NCBI GenBank assembly: GCA_003116875.1 | Contig: BCKT01000001.1 | Span: forward strand, 2,785,486 to 2,849,485 | Length of the DNA stretch: 64,000 nucleotides | Direction of reading: 5' to 3' | Source: Takashimella koratensis | Taxonomy: Eukaryota; Basidiomycota; Tremellomycetes; Trichosporonales; Tetragoniomycetaceae | Shown here: positions 45,614 through 56,569 of the stretch, piece after piece | How the letters are laid out: every line of letters starts with the position of its first letter | Numbering within the stretch: the first letter of the stretch is position 1 | Translations under genes and position numbers: made by a program | The notes under the pieces: model-generated | Seen by the model: only the letters and a program-made list of their open reading frames with translations | What the model was told of the DNA's origin: nothing | Database searches by the model: none

Positions 45614-45663
45614 AGACGAGACGAAACGAGACGAGACGAGACTGGATGAGACGAGACGAGGCG
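45614..45663. repeat. Imperfect GACGA repeat
   Basis: About nine units of GACGA/GACGAAAC/GATGA; similar short GACGA runs occur near 1034-1060. Confidence 0.8.
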
Positions 45664-46857
45664 TACAAACCGCCGGCCGCCGGGGTCTCACTCAACCCGT
45701 GGACACACGGGTATGGGACGACGACGTTGCCACCCAGTCACCAGCCAGTCACTGGCAGTCACCGTTCCCATGGTCACCAACCGAGGCAGTCATCAAAGAA
45801 TGCCGAGTCCCCGATCCGTACCTACGTCTCCACTCCTTTCATCCCGCGTCCAGAGACCTGCTGGCGCCCAGAGGCACAGGCCTCACCACCCGGTGTCGAG
45901 CTCTCACGAGACGAGTTCAGACGACTGCACCGTCTCACATACCGCCCCGACTGTGCAGTTGTGTAACCTGAGCAACAATGTGGAATTATCGTACATCCAA
46001 AAAAGTAGTATCAGAGAGTGGCTGTCCCCAGATGTGGAGGGGAGGGAAGTTACCAAGTGCCGGCCGGAGCTAGGCGGCGAGTCGGGTCTGACTATAGCCA
46101 GAGAGAACAGAAGGCAGAATAGGGGAAACAGAGGGACAGGGGGACAGGACAGCCAAAGAACAGGACACGAGGACAAGGCGGGACGAGAGAACAACAAGTA
46201 GGAATGTAGTTTACCTGCTGCTGTATCTACGATTCGCCCGATACGAAAATAAGAAGAGGAAGTAAGGAAGAGAAGAAACAAGAATGTGAAAAAATATTGT
46301 CCAAGGGTTACCAAGATATCGATCGGTACAGCGTGATTGACGAAAGTGCAGAGGCGGAGGAAGAAAGTAGTAAAGTAGGAGTAATCGAAAGTATGTTCGG
46401 ATCGATGCGAGATGCTCGTCACATTGCGATACGCGACAAGTGATCTAAATCCAAGTCGGTTGAGTAAAGAGAGCGGGCGTGGGTGCCGCCACCTTTACCC
46501 CGGATTCTAGCGTTGTCCTCGATCATGCAAGCTTGACTCGCCAACGTTGACGTAGTCCACAATCACTGTGGCATAGCGAGGTACGCTCCCGCCGCTTGGG
46601 CGTTAACGAACAGGCTCGATCGACGGTTGGGTGTAGCCGCAGCGAGGCTGTTCCCGGATGGCGAGCTGGGGCTTTGTGTCAGTCGTGAATCTTGCGTGAA
46701 TGGCGATGTTGCCAGTTGAGTGCGGAAGAGTGAAAGGGTTGAGGGACTGAAAGGTAGGAGAAGATTGAGGTTGAGATAGGAATTGAAGTTGAAATTGAAA
46801 GTTGAGGAAGTGGAAGTGGAAGTGAAAGCGGAAATGGAGGATCGAGCAAACCCAAAC

Positions 46858-48393
46858 TCAAGCTAACCGTGACATATCTCCATGCGCTCCGAGACCTTGG
46901 TTCCCGCTCAACGGCTCGAGGCAGCTAACCGGGACGACACCTCTGTTGTGGTGTTCATCTTCGCAGAGGGACCAGCCGTCATCGTATGCCTGGTGAAGGA
47001 ACAATTGTTGACCTGGGGTAATGGCGAGTTCATCATCGAGCGAGCGAACGAATCCGACTTTGACAAGTACCATTGTCCCGTCGTGCAGACCTTGAGCTGC
47101 GCCTGCACCCCCACCGACACCAGCAGCAGCGACACCGGCCGCACCAGCCGCGTGCATCTCGTCTTGCGGAGGGATAACGTTCTCTTGGTAAGCCGGGTAC
47201 CCTTGTTGAGGCGGGTAAGTCCCGTATTCGTCGTGACCCTGTTGCGGTGCCTCGGTGTAGTAGTTGGACCCAGCACCTGCACCCGCATAGTTGCCGCCAG
47301 CAGCATCGTACGCGTCGTACCCATGAGTTGCTCCGTACGGCTGGGGCTCGTAGTACTGGTTGGGAGGGTAGGTGGGCTCGGAAGGGTAAGGGACGACCGT
47401 GTCTTGCAGGGGGTAGCTCTGGGCCGGGGCGTCGTGCTGTGATTGAGGGTTGAGTGTCAATAAGGATCTAGATCTCCTGGTAGACGAGAAAGATCGTGGT
47501 CCGCCACTTACAGGCTTCTCCCATGCCGGGTCGTCATCAACAATCACAGGCGCAGTCTGCCACGGCTCGAACATGGAGCTACGGTGACGAGTTCGCCTAG
47601 CTCTAGACCTCTTCCTGAGGGTCCGAGTAACGAGAAGCGCAATTGCACAGAGAACGACGACACCGCCGATGATGATGCCCACGAGCTGGAAATGTTAGCT
47701 GGGTAAGCTCTAGCGATCTTGGTCTGGCATGAGGCTGTGGTGTACACGAGGTATACGATACTATGCCTGACCCGAGGAGAGACTGGACTTACAGCACCAA
47801 TGGAGAGACCAGACCCGCCGATGCCCGAGCTCCCGCCCGTCGAGGCAGCCGAGGACACTGCGGCGCTGCTCTTGACAGTGGTCGTGACGAGTGACGGCGC
47901 GGGAATCGTGCTAGTCACCGTCTTGACCGTCGAAAGGGAACTCGTGGTCGTCGGAGTCGTGCTTGTGCTAGTGGTCGAAGTGGTAGAGGTCGTGCTAGTG
48001 GTAGAGGTGGTAGAGATGCTGCTGCTCGTGCTTGAGACGGAAGAGGACGAAGAGGAGCTGGAGAGGATAGAGGAGGTAGAGATGATAGAAGAGGTCGAGG
48101 AGGATGAAGAGGAAAGTGCAACCGAGGAGGAGGTCGTGCTCGCTGCGGCTGGGAGAGTCAGTTGGAGACCGAGAAGACAAGAGACGGTGGGGATTATTGA
48201 AAGATAGGGAGAGGAAGTGGGAAGGAGGGACAGAAGTGGGGTAGGAAGAAGAGAGAACCAGCTTACAGGAAACAGGAGTAGCGGGGTTCGCACCAGCGAC
48301 AGTAGTCGTCGCGGCAGCAGAAGAAGTCGTCGCCATTTTCTCAGTCTTGGTGTCTGTGAACAGACCATCGAGGTCGGAGAGGACGTTGGCCAT
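46858..48393 (-). CDS. FUS1-like membrane protein: Ser/Thr-rich stalk, one TM segment, SH3 domain
   Basis: Exons on the minus strand: 48393-48267, 48148-47793, 47685-47512 and 47436-46858 give 411 residues. Order: a short N-terminus (MANVLSDLDGLFTDTK), a Ser/Thr run of about 80 residues (many STTSTTST units, likely O-glycosylated), a Gly/Ser linker, one TM segment at about 163-184 (LVGIIIGGVVVLCAIALLV), a basic stop-transfer (RTLRKRSRARRTRHR), a Pro/Tyr/Gly/Ala-rich region, and a C-terminal SH3 domain (KVGFVRSLDDELAITPGQQL, WSLCEDEHHNRGVVPVSCLEPL). This is the layout of yeast Fus1, which acts in cell fusion during mating; other fungal SH3 membrane proteins share it. No signal peptide is seen, so the TM would act as an anchor with the stalk outside. 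The 75-nt third intron is in frame without stops; if retained the protein has 436 residues. Confidence 0.75.
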
Positions 48394-49602
48394 GGCGGTG
48401 GATGAGTTGTGAAGAGGGGGGGGTTGTCCAGTCAGGTGGGACACGCCAGGTGCCGTGGTGAGGTTGACAAAAGTAGTGACAAGACGAGAGACGAGCGAGT
48501 TACAACCAGTCGTGACCGGCGAAGAGCGAGCAGAGGACCAAGTGACAGGTATCAATTAGTAGGTATCGGATAGGACGTAGATGACGAGCAGCGACCAGTC
48601 GCAAAGTAACGGATAATGGAAGATTCAGGTCGACAAGGCGAGTGGACCAGGGCGGCGAGGGTTAGAGGAGGGGAGGCAAGGGAGGAAGCGATCGTTAGCA
48701 CGGGGATAACTTAGCGGAGGTTTAGTGTTACCTCGCGACGAGAGGGGAGCGGGAGGGTGAGTGGAGGCTCACAGAGGAGACAGAGGAGAGCAGGAAGGAT
48801 GACGAAGGCGAGGAGAGAGGAGAGGAGGAGAGAGGAGGAGAGACGCAGATGCGCAAGGAGCGAGGAGAGAGCACAACCAGGAGCAAACCAGGCAGTCAAA
48901 GCTCGTCGTCAAGGGTAGTGGTCAAACACTCACGGTATCAGAACCCTCAAAGGACAGCGACGAGAGTTGACAAAGGTGAGCGCGGTGGTCGGGGGGTCTG
49001 CGAAGGGAGGTAGAAGGTATAAAGCAAGGACCGCGAGTAGGTGGGTGCTTGAGGTTGATGCGACTGGGAGTGGGAGTGGGAGTTGGGGTTTGAGGTGAGA
49101 AGAGAGTCACTAAAGTGAAGAGAGAGTTGAGAAGTGTCGAGGGGCTGGAGATTTGAACCAGCCGGTTGGAGGGTTGATATGTGGGTTGATACGTGGGTTG
49201 GGTGTCTGGTTCAAAGGTCACGATTGGGTCCGACGCGAGTAAGAACGGGTGGAACAAGAAGAGGTGCAGGGGAGAGAACAATGGGTTGAGCAAAGGCGAG
49301 AGGTTCGAGGTTACAAGTACTGCGCACAGACACGAAAGGACGGACGCGTGCGAGGTCGAGGTGGATTGAGAAAATGAGGTAGGTGGGGGCAATGAGCGTG
49401 GGTCTCGGATCGAGTCGGTGATGGGGGCGGGCAGTGGCGAGAGGCGAGGGGTGGTAGGGCGGTAGGTGTGATGTAGCGGTGAGGTGAGATGCGATGAAGA
49501 GGGGATGTGGGAAGGAGGATGAAACGTACTAGGTGATGATGAGGAGATGCACAGACAGGTCGGTGCAGAGGTACAGTACAGTAGGCAGCGGGTAAACGGT
49601 CA

Positions 49603-49640
49603 GGCAGAGGCAGACGCAGACGCAGACGCAGACGCAGACA
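49603..49640. repeat. (GCAGAC)n hexanucleotide repeat
   Basis: About six units; it would encode Asp-Ala dipeptides in one frame. Confidence 0.9.
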
Positions 49641-49698
49641 ATCGCGGGATCCGGATCAGCCCAAGGTTTTGCGCAAAAGACCAGTCGATCAGCGAGCG

Positions 49699-49737
49699 GC
49701 AGAGCAGAGCAGAGCAGAGCAGCAGAGCAGCAGAGCT
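49699..49737. repeat. GCAGA/GCA repeat
   Basis: Mixed GCAGA and GCA units, 39 bp. Confidence 0.85.
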
Positions 49738-50941
49738 CGGCAGCATCCATGGCCAACCCCAGGCGAGAGCAGCAGGAAAGCAGCCCAGCAAGCCAGCAGA
49801 GAGGCCTGTGGACGTAAACACGCGACGAGGCCAAAAAACCCCGAGACGAAACAGGGTCTCAACCAAAATTCTCAATCTCCTCCTCTCTCCTGCCCCCTCA
49901 CGCGCCCTCACCCCCTCACCCCCATGGCCCCTTCCCCTTGCTCATTCTTCCCGCTCACCCTCAGACTTGCCGCCAGGGGAAAACCCAAAAGACCAAACAA
50001 CACCTACACCTACAGAACCTATCCGCGCCCATCCGATGGGCCTGGGCTAGTCTCTCGTGGCGCCATTTGAGATGGGATCCAAATCGTCCACCCCCGGGAG
50101 AGGTGGGGTACGTCGGATGGGATCTGTGGCGTTGAATGCACACACACACACAACAAGAGGGCCGGGATCGATGCTTGCTTTCCCCGCTGTCATCGGGAGG
50201 TTCTGGCTGGGTTGACACAACAAATGACAAGAGTCGCAGTATTCAAGGGTCCATCAGGTCTTGTTTATCACCCCAGAATGAAGAATGAAACGACAGTCGC
50301 AGAGGCGAGGCAAAACCAGAGGCAAAGGCGCCGGTGTAATACCGGTGAAACAATCAGATCGCCAGGGAAGTAAATAACACCAGTACCGGGATACACAAAG
50401 CACGTAAGCCGCCGAACCGCAACCCTGGCGTATTCATGCATTAATCGACGGCAGTCCCGGTCTCGCCTTGACTCGTTGACCCCTTGACTCACAGCTCAAA
50501 ATTCACGATGGAGCACAATCGTCAGACACCGGTCTCATGGTCATCAGGATTCAGCCTGTTGTCCTCTTCGTCCTCTCCAATCGCAATCGACAGGAACGAC
50601 AATGGGTCCCATACAACATCGTACTCGTAATCAGTACAGGGCAATCCCACTCTACATGTATTTCTACGTTGAAATGTTTGTTGATCCCCTGCAGATCGTT
50701 GTGGCCCATCCGACCGGGCGTAATGCTATCAATGCTGAGATCTGCGTTCCTCCTGTCACCTGTGATAATTGAATACCTGTGTCTATCCGGTGAACTCGAT
50801 GTCCTTTCTCTTCTCGTACAAAGTGTTTGGACGCGATTTGGATCCCGAATCGAGCCGAGCGACGCGAAGCTGAACCACCATTATGACCGCCGTCCTTGTC
50901 GGGGGTCGACGTGAGGCAAACCTGAGCTCGTTGTGCGCGGG

Positions 50942-52737
50942 TTATGACCTCCACCCAACCCACCCGACCCAGCGCGGATCAGACCCGGCCCAGTCGCCCA
51001 TGGCCTCATGAGATAGACGGACGATCGTCCATGGTCCAGAAGGGTGAGAGAGCCACGTATCGAGGAAGAGGCGGACCTGGGACCGCGGGAGCGCAGCGAG
51101 CATGTGAGCGAGCGTGTGAGCGAGCGAACGAATACACGCGTGGACAAGGTAACCAGTGGGCCAGGAGCGAGGGAGCAAGACAGGAGGAGTCGCAATGATT
51201 AGGAATAGGGAAGAAAGAGCATATGTCAGCTCGATCGTTGGCTGTAGGCGCTGAGGAGCAAGACAGTACATAGCTTACCACGTCTGGGCTACGGAGCTCG
51301 ACCACGACCCAGACCAGCCCCAGTCCCAGTCCATCTCCCTCACCTTCTTGGTCACCCTTCCCCCGTCCCTCTCCTTCTTCACCATCCTTATCCTCTCTTG
51401 TATCCCTACCGTCTCCGCCCTCCTCCCTACCGCGGTGCGGGTCCGACATCGCCGCGATCGTATCGACCAAAGGCGAGACCAAGTGTTCGTTATAGATACA
51501 GTCCACAGCAACGACCAAGTCCACACGATCGGTAGAATTGTGGGACGGGGGGTTAGAAGGTGTTGTAAACCAGGTTCCGTTTCGTCTATGTCGGGCGGAT
51601 ACTTCGACCCAATCCAGTTCGGCGACTGTAACACCTTCCTTCTCTTTCTCAATCCCTAACACTTTCTCTTTCCCCTTCTCCTTTTCTTTCTCTTTCTCTA
51701 CCGCTGTACCCAGACCGTTCTCTCGAAAGTTTCTCGCAATCAGCCTCACGTTCTCACCTTGATCCGTCGCCGTCCAGGACTTCCACACCTTCCCCACTGC
51801 CAGAGCCAACACACCGATCCCTGCGCCCAGCTCGAGGACGCGTGTGGATGCGACGGCGGACGGGGAGAGGAGAGGGGGAGGGGAAGGGTGAGAAGGGGGA
51901 AAGTGGGTTTGGGAGAGGATGTGTCGGGATAAGTGAAGAGTAGAACGCCATAAAACTGAGCCTACATCGAACGTCAAACGACGGAAGGGAGATTGAAGAG
52001 GTGGGAGGGAGAAAAGTTGGATAAGTTGAAGATCTAGACTCACCGGTATCGCCCTTCCGACTCCGTAAAGCCGAGGGATCCTGGAAAACTGTGAATCCAA
52101 CTTCGTCGTCCTTCTCAACCACGCTCTTCTCTTTCTTTCGCCTCGACCTGCCCGCTCCCGAACTTGTCCTTGACGTAGGCTGTGATGTGGGGCCAATTTT
52201 GGAAGCCAGCTTGGACCCGGTACCGGAACCAGACCCGCCGCTAGCAGCGAGGTCGCCAGGATCAGAGAGTCCAGGCGGTGTAGAGGTCCCCGTGGGCGTG
52301 GGCGTGGAACGCCGAGTAGGTACAGGGGAAGGGCGTAGGTTGAGGCGGATATCGAGAGAGGGTGAAGAAGGGTCGAGGTACCCTAGACCGCCGGAGTGGG
52401 GCTCGAGCGTAGATAAAGACATGTACAGCTCCATCACCTGTAGAGTCAGTAGAGGCCAGGCAAAAAGATGAGCAGGCAAGCAGGCAAGCTAGTAAGTAGG
52501 CAGGTACACCGCGTCAAGTTTCTACCAGAGTTATAATACAACCAAGGCAAGAGCTCGACTGGGACGTACCTCTTCGTCAGCGTCAAAGACCTGGACACTG
52601 CCAGGTGGGAAATTGAACAAACCACCCGGACACGACGGAGTCTCGATACTGGTTTCCGACCCGTTATCGTCTCCACCATCTGTATCTCCATGATCGTGGA
52701 CGTGACGAGGGCCGGGATGGGCAGGGGCCGTCATCAT
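50942..52737 (-). CDS. METTL21-type protein methyltransferase
   Basis: Exons on the minus strand: 52737-52570, 52437-52044, 51961-51279 and 51076-50942, all in phase; 459 residues from the ATG at 52737. Class I SAM-dependent fold: motif I RVLELGAGIGVLALAVG, motif II ATDQGENVRLIARN, the family motif VVAVDCIYNEHLVSPL (D-x-x-Y) and ELRSPDVV, then a C-terminal FLDTWLSHPSGPW. This pattern fits the METTL21/EFM group that methylates lysines of translation factors and chaperones; the substrate is not known. Two low-complexity inserts interrupt the fold: a Lys/Glu run (EKEKEKEKGKEK) and an Asp/Glu/Gly/Arg run after AAMSD. The frame is open 5' of 52737 without a further ATG, so the start is uncertain and an upstream exon is possible. 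Confidence 0.82.
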
Positions 52738-53025
52738 GGGGTCATCGGTTGAATCTTGGTAAATGGGCAAACGGGAGTAACCAAAGTCAAAAGTAACCTC
52801 CACCCGGTAAACCTCCACTTTTGGGACCCAACCTTCAACCTTCAACCTCCACCTTGTCGGACCGGCCCGACCTAGAAATAGACCATGTCGCAATACCGCC
52901 AAAGACCTCGATACCGTTTCTCCGTTCCTCCCCCCCTGTCCTCTTCCTCTTCCTCTTCCGCATCATCCCTCATCGATCAAGTATCACCCACCAGGCTCAC
53001 AAGTAGCGAATAGCAAGCACTCATC

Positions 53026-55174
53026 ATGACCACGGTCGCGAAGAACAACATGACTTATGGTGTGTATGACAATGAGGGGAATGAGGTAGAGATGTGGCGC
53101 TGACGACAACCCCCCCCCCCCCCCCTCCTCCTCCTCCCCTAGTCCGGCTCGGAGAGTCCGGTCTCAAGGTGTCCAAACTTATCTTGTGAGTCACTCACGG
53201 ACGGTGTCACCTTCCTTCCTTCTTTCCTACGAACGTGTCTACCTTCCTTTTGCCACTTCCTTCATTGCCCTTCCCCTCTCCTTCATTTCGTTCCCCCTCC
53301 CACTTCGTCTCCTCGCTCTCCCTTCCTCTTTGACCTTGTCCATAGCTAACACCACCCAGGGGCTGCATGTGTACGTCCCATCCCAGCTTCTTTAGCTTCT
53401 CTCCACTCACCGGCCCAAGCTGATGACGTCTGTAGCCTACGGCACACCCGACTGGGCAGCTTGGGTCCTTGACGAGAAGACCAGTATTGAGCACATCAAG
53501 TTCGCCTATGAGCGCGGTATCAACACTTTCGAGTAAGTCGAGTTGAACTGTCGTCCTTCTCTCTTCTGCAGGAGATAGATGATCAAGACTCTCAGCACCG
53601 CCAACACGTGAGTCACTGGCTGTGCGAGGTCCTGCATAACAGCCGTTGACACCCCACAGGTACTCGGCAGGCGAAAGCGAGGTTGTCCTCGGTAAAGCCC
53701 TCAAGGAAATTGGCGTGAGTCTTGGACAGGTCCACAGATCTCACTCAATTGCCAGATGGTCAATCAGTGCAGCTGACATCCCCAGTGCCCGCGCGAGAGC
53801 GTCGTCGTTCTTACCAAGGTGAGCTAGCAGTTCCTTTTCAATGAGCTCGGCTGACGAAATCAGGTCTATAACCCCGTCGATAGGAGCCTTAAGGGTATGC
53901 ACGCTGTCAACAAATCTGGTCTCAGCAGGAAGGTATGTCCCTTCTAAATCTCTTCCCCAACCACCACCTTCCACCCAATCACTTATGGATGTCTATTTCG
54001 TCATCTTGGTGCAACCGCTCACACGCCACAGCACATCTTCGACAGCATCCAGGCAAGCTTGAAGAGGCTCCAACTCGACTACGTCGATGTCCTCCAGTGT
54101 CACCGATTCGACTACGACACCCCCATTGCGGAGACTGTGAGCTGGCTTTTCTGTACCGAACAGACGGGATTCAGCTGACACGGGATCAGATGCAAGCGCT
54201 GCACGATGTCGTCCAGATGGGATGGGTCCGGTACATTGGCATGTCCAGGTGAGTCATCTCCTTCGTATCGAGATACCGCGTGGGCGAGCAGTTTGTCTGA
54301 CGTATTTTCTCAGCTGCTGGGCGTACCAGTTCCAGGCGATGCAGAGTAAGTTCAGCTGAATTCCACTCTTAAGCGAAATAAGCTGACACACGGTCAGACT
54401 ACGCGATCAACAACAAGCTTACCCCCTTCATCTCGATGCAAAACTTTTACAACGCCACGTACCGTGAAGAAGAACGTGAGATGATCCCGACTGTCAAAGT
54501 GGGTACAGCTGGTGGGGTTTTCATGAACGGAGCTGACCCTTGTGTACAGATGTTCGGCGCCGGGATGATCCCGTGGTCTCCCTTAAACCGAGGGTTCCTC
54601 TCTAGGCCTTGGAAGGCTGAAGAGACTGTCCGTGTCAAGTCTGACAAGTGAGTGAAGGGCAACCTATGTCTCCATTGCCTTCCACTCTACATTTCACTCG
54701 TCCTCTCGTTTAGCTGTCCGCTTCGCACCGGCCTCGATCGTGGAAAGGTAGCTAACTCAACGCAGCGGATACAAGAGCCGTAACACCCACTTGCCCGACG
54801 AATCGCGTCAAGCTATCAACGAGCGAGTCGAAGAACTGGCCAAGAAACGGGGTGTCCCTATGGCTCAGATCGCACTCGCTTGGGTGCTTAGCAAGGACTA
54901 TGTGACAGCTCCGATCATTGGATCGACAAAAACGGACAATATCGTGGAGCTGATCGGTAAGTCAAAGCCGGGATTGAGGGGTTTGTTGGTTGCGTGGTGT
55001 GAAGATCGTTGGGATAAGCTGACGTCAATGTAATAGGCGCACTCGACTTGGAACTTACCAAGGAGGAAATCAAGTACCTCGAGGAACCGTACACCCCTCG
55101 TGACATCGTCAGTTCTTTTCCGGATTTGGTCACGGTGTTTAGCTGACAAACGAACACAGGTTGGGTTCACGTAA
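53026..55174 (+). CDS. Aldo/keto reductase, copy 1
   Basis: Sixteen exons: 53026-53059, 53143-53185, 53360-53370, 53436-53532, 53596-53607, 53660-53714, 53786-53818, 53864-53932, 54032-54136, 54190-54248, 54314-54345, 54398-54498, 54550-54647, 54766-54956, 55037-55107, 55160-55174; 341 residues. NADPH-dependent oxidoreductase with a TIM-barrel fold. Visible family features: YVRLGESGLKVSKLILGCMS, NTFDTANTYSAGESE, VVLTK, QCHRFDYDTP, EEREMIPTVK, MIPWSPLNRGF and APIIGSTK. The catalytic tetrad is Asp62, Tyr67, Lys95 and His142. Exons 3 and 5 have 11 and 12 nt. Intron 12 (51 nt) is in frame without a stop; intron 15 has an unusual GTCAGT donor. Intron 1 carries a run of about 16 C. It resembles aryl-alcohol/YajO-type reductases; the substrate is unknown. 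Confidence 0.92.
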
Positions 55175-55281
55175 GACGTATGAAGCTTGATAACAAAGTG
55201 GATATCATGCATCAAATTGAGTGGACGGGATACGAAAGCGAGGGAGTGTGGCTGGAAGATACTGATTTGAGGGTGGCATGA
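55175..55281 (+). other. Chromodomain-like fragment just after the reductase gene
   Basis: In the frame entering at about 55162 the sequence reads WVHVRRMKLDN, then HQIEWTGYESEGVWLEDTDL and a stop near 55281. The spacing of I-E-W-x-G-Y-x-S-E-x-x-W-x-x-x-x-x-L resembles the core of chromodomains, which also occur at the end of some Ty3/gypsy integrases. It overlaps the last exon of the reductase in another frame. It may be a retrotransposon relic or a chance match; an alternative C-terminus of the reductase through the same acceptor is also possible. Confidence 0.35.
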
Positions 55282-55287
55282 GAGGTA

Positions 55288-55725
55288 TCAGGGAGAGTCG
55301 CGTTCCAAGGTGTGGGTTTCTTCCGCGATGGCGAGGGCCGAGAACGGGACAGTGATGGTATCGTTTGACCCCGAGGGCGCTGAGAAAAGAGGTTGAACAA
55401 CGTCCTCTGGGAACCCCTCAGAATCCGACAGATTTGACTCTGACTCCATCCTCTCAGCGATAAAATCTGCCCCTTCGTGGTCAGTCTCCACGAATTGGGT
55501 GAGGCGCGCCGTGAACTCGGCCTCATCAGCAGGGTTGTCGGACTGCATGAGAGTCATGAGCTGTTGGAGAGGGTCGGCGCCGATAGAGGGTGTCTGAGCT
55601 TCAGCGGCATCTCCCCTGCGGAAGGCAATGAGTTCGGAGAGAGCGGATTCCACGGCCGAGTACCAGTCGACCGAAGAGCTGGGGTCAAGGTCGGCGTCCG
55701 TAATTGTGGAGGCGTGGGAGGTCAT
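55288..55725 (-). CDS. Small acidic protein of unknown function
   Basis: Single exon, 145 residues (MTSHASTITDADLDPSSSVDWYSAV to HTLERDSP). It is rich in Asp, Glu, Ser and Ala, with two likely helices (AVESALSELIAFRRG and EAEFTARLTQFVETD), and has no signal peptide or membrane segment. I do not recognise a domain. It lies between the two reductase genes on the other strand. The length and even composition favour a real gene over a chance frame. The chromodomain-like fragment lies just past its 3' end on the opposite strand, so a link to a decayed element cannot be excluded. Confidence 0.5.
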   Translation of the reverse strand: MTSHASTITDADLDPSSSVDWYSAVESALSELIAFRRGDAAEAQTPSIGADPLQQLMTLMQSDNPADEAEFTARLTQFVETDHEGADFIAERMESESNLSDSEGFPEDVVQPLFSAPSGSNDTITVPFSALAIAEETHTLERDSP

Positions 55726-56569
55726 CGCGTACGTTGATAAGGAGGCGATTGGTGGACGATAAATGAAGAAGGCAAGTGATAAGAACGGGGTGAGACGAAG
55801 GTGGAGAGGTCAAGTGCGAAGATGTGGAATGTTGGGGTTTAGAGTAAGGCCTGCTGGGTTTGAGAGATAATGAGGCTCAAATCACCGCCAATCCTATTTA
55901 ACCACAAGACTGTCCAGAAACCCCAGATCCAGAGGGAGATCTCGTCAACCTTTGAACCAAGCTGACCTCCACAACGGATCATCACGGAGTCAAAGGGGTA
56001 TAAAAGAAAGTTGGTTCACACATGTGCGGAGTAGGAGGTATGTTGCGTGTTATCACGGAGTCAAAGGGGTATAAAAGAAAGTTGGCTCACACATGTGCGG
56101 AGTAGGAGGTATGTTGCGTGTTATCAAAGGATGGAAAGATTAGGGGTCGACGATCTGTGTGGTGTGGAGTGAGAGTTTGCTTCATTCTCGGATGGGGTTT
56201 TCAGGGTCTGGCGACTGCAAGAGCGGGACCCCCCTCGGCCCCCATTTTCCCCCACTCTGATACCCTGGATCGTGCGGCGTTGCCGTAGTTGTATCCTGTG
56301 ACAAGCAGTGTACGATAGCATAGCGGCACATGGATTGGTACCCAAGACGATCCCTGGTTTAGTGGGCCCGGGGATTCATGGTCTGGGGCGTTGCGAGACT
56401 ATTTACCCGGGTTGCCCGGCGAGTCCCAAGTGGAGGTTGACCAGGACAAATAACCGTCTGCTGAATATCACCAGCCAGGATATAACCCCTCGCACTCTCC
56501 TCTTCACCTCTGCTCACCTTCATCTACTCCAGCACAGCACAGAGTACACCAGGTCGCACTCTCGCTACC
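55726..56569. other. Region between the acidic orphan gene and reductase copy 2
   Basis: Promoter region for both neighbours. It contains the 71-bp tandem duplication described next; no further gene is supported. Confidence 0.55.
55981..56122 (+). repeat. 71-bp tandem duplication with a TATA box in each unit
   Basis: Copies at 55981-56051 and 56052-56122 differ by one base (TTGGTTCAC against TTGGCTCAC). Each holds GGGGTATAAAAGAAAG and CACATGTGCGGAG. On the plus strand the TATAAAA boxes lie about 500 bp before reductase copy 2. Confidence 0.95.

Larger units (their letters stand above)
44379..46857. other. Long intergenic region between VCX1 and the FUS1-like gene
   Basis: 2.5 kb without a supported gene. 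It includes the VCX1 promoter, a GA-rich stretch with one ambiguous base at 44594, a (GT)18 run, and a GACGA repeat (45614-45663). The 244-codon minus frame at 44491-45225 crosses the ambiguous base and the GT run and is low-complexity. Frames at 45646-46201 (+) show no motif or splice structure. Confidence 0.5.
48394..50941. other. Intergenic region between the FUS1-like and methyltransferase genes
   Basis: 2.5 kb without a supported gene. The left part is GA-rich on the plus strand and probably holds the FUS1-like promoter and leader. CAGACG and GCAGA repeats lie at 49603-49640 and 49699-49737. Frames at 49547-50070 are created by these repeats. Nothing recognisable at 50114-50940. Confidence 0.5.

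Noticed and set aside
49547..50070. Open frames of about 130-170 codons on the plus strand
   Set aside because: Created by CAGACG and GCAGA repeats; the rest is Pro/Arg-rich without family resemblance.
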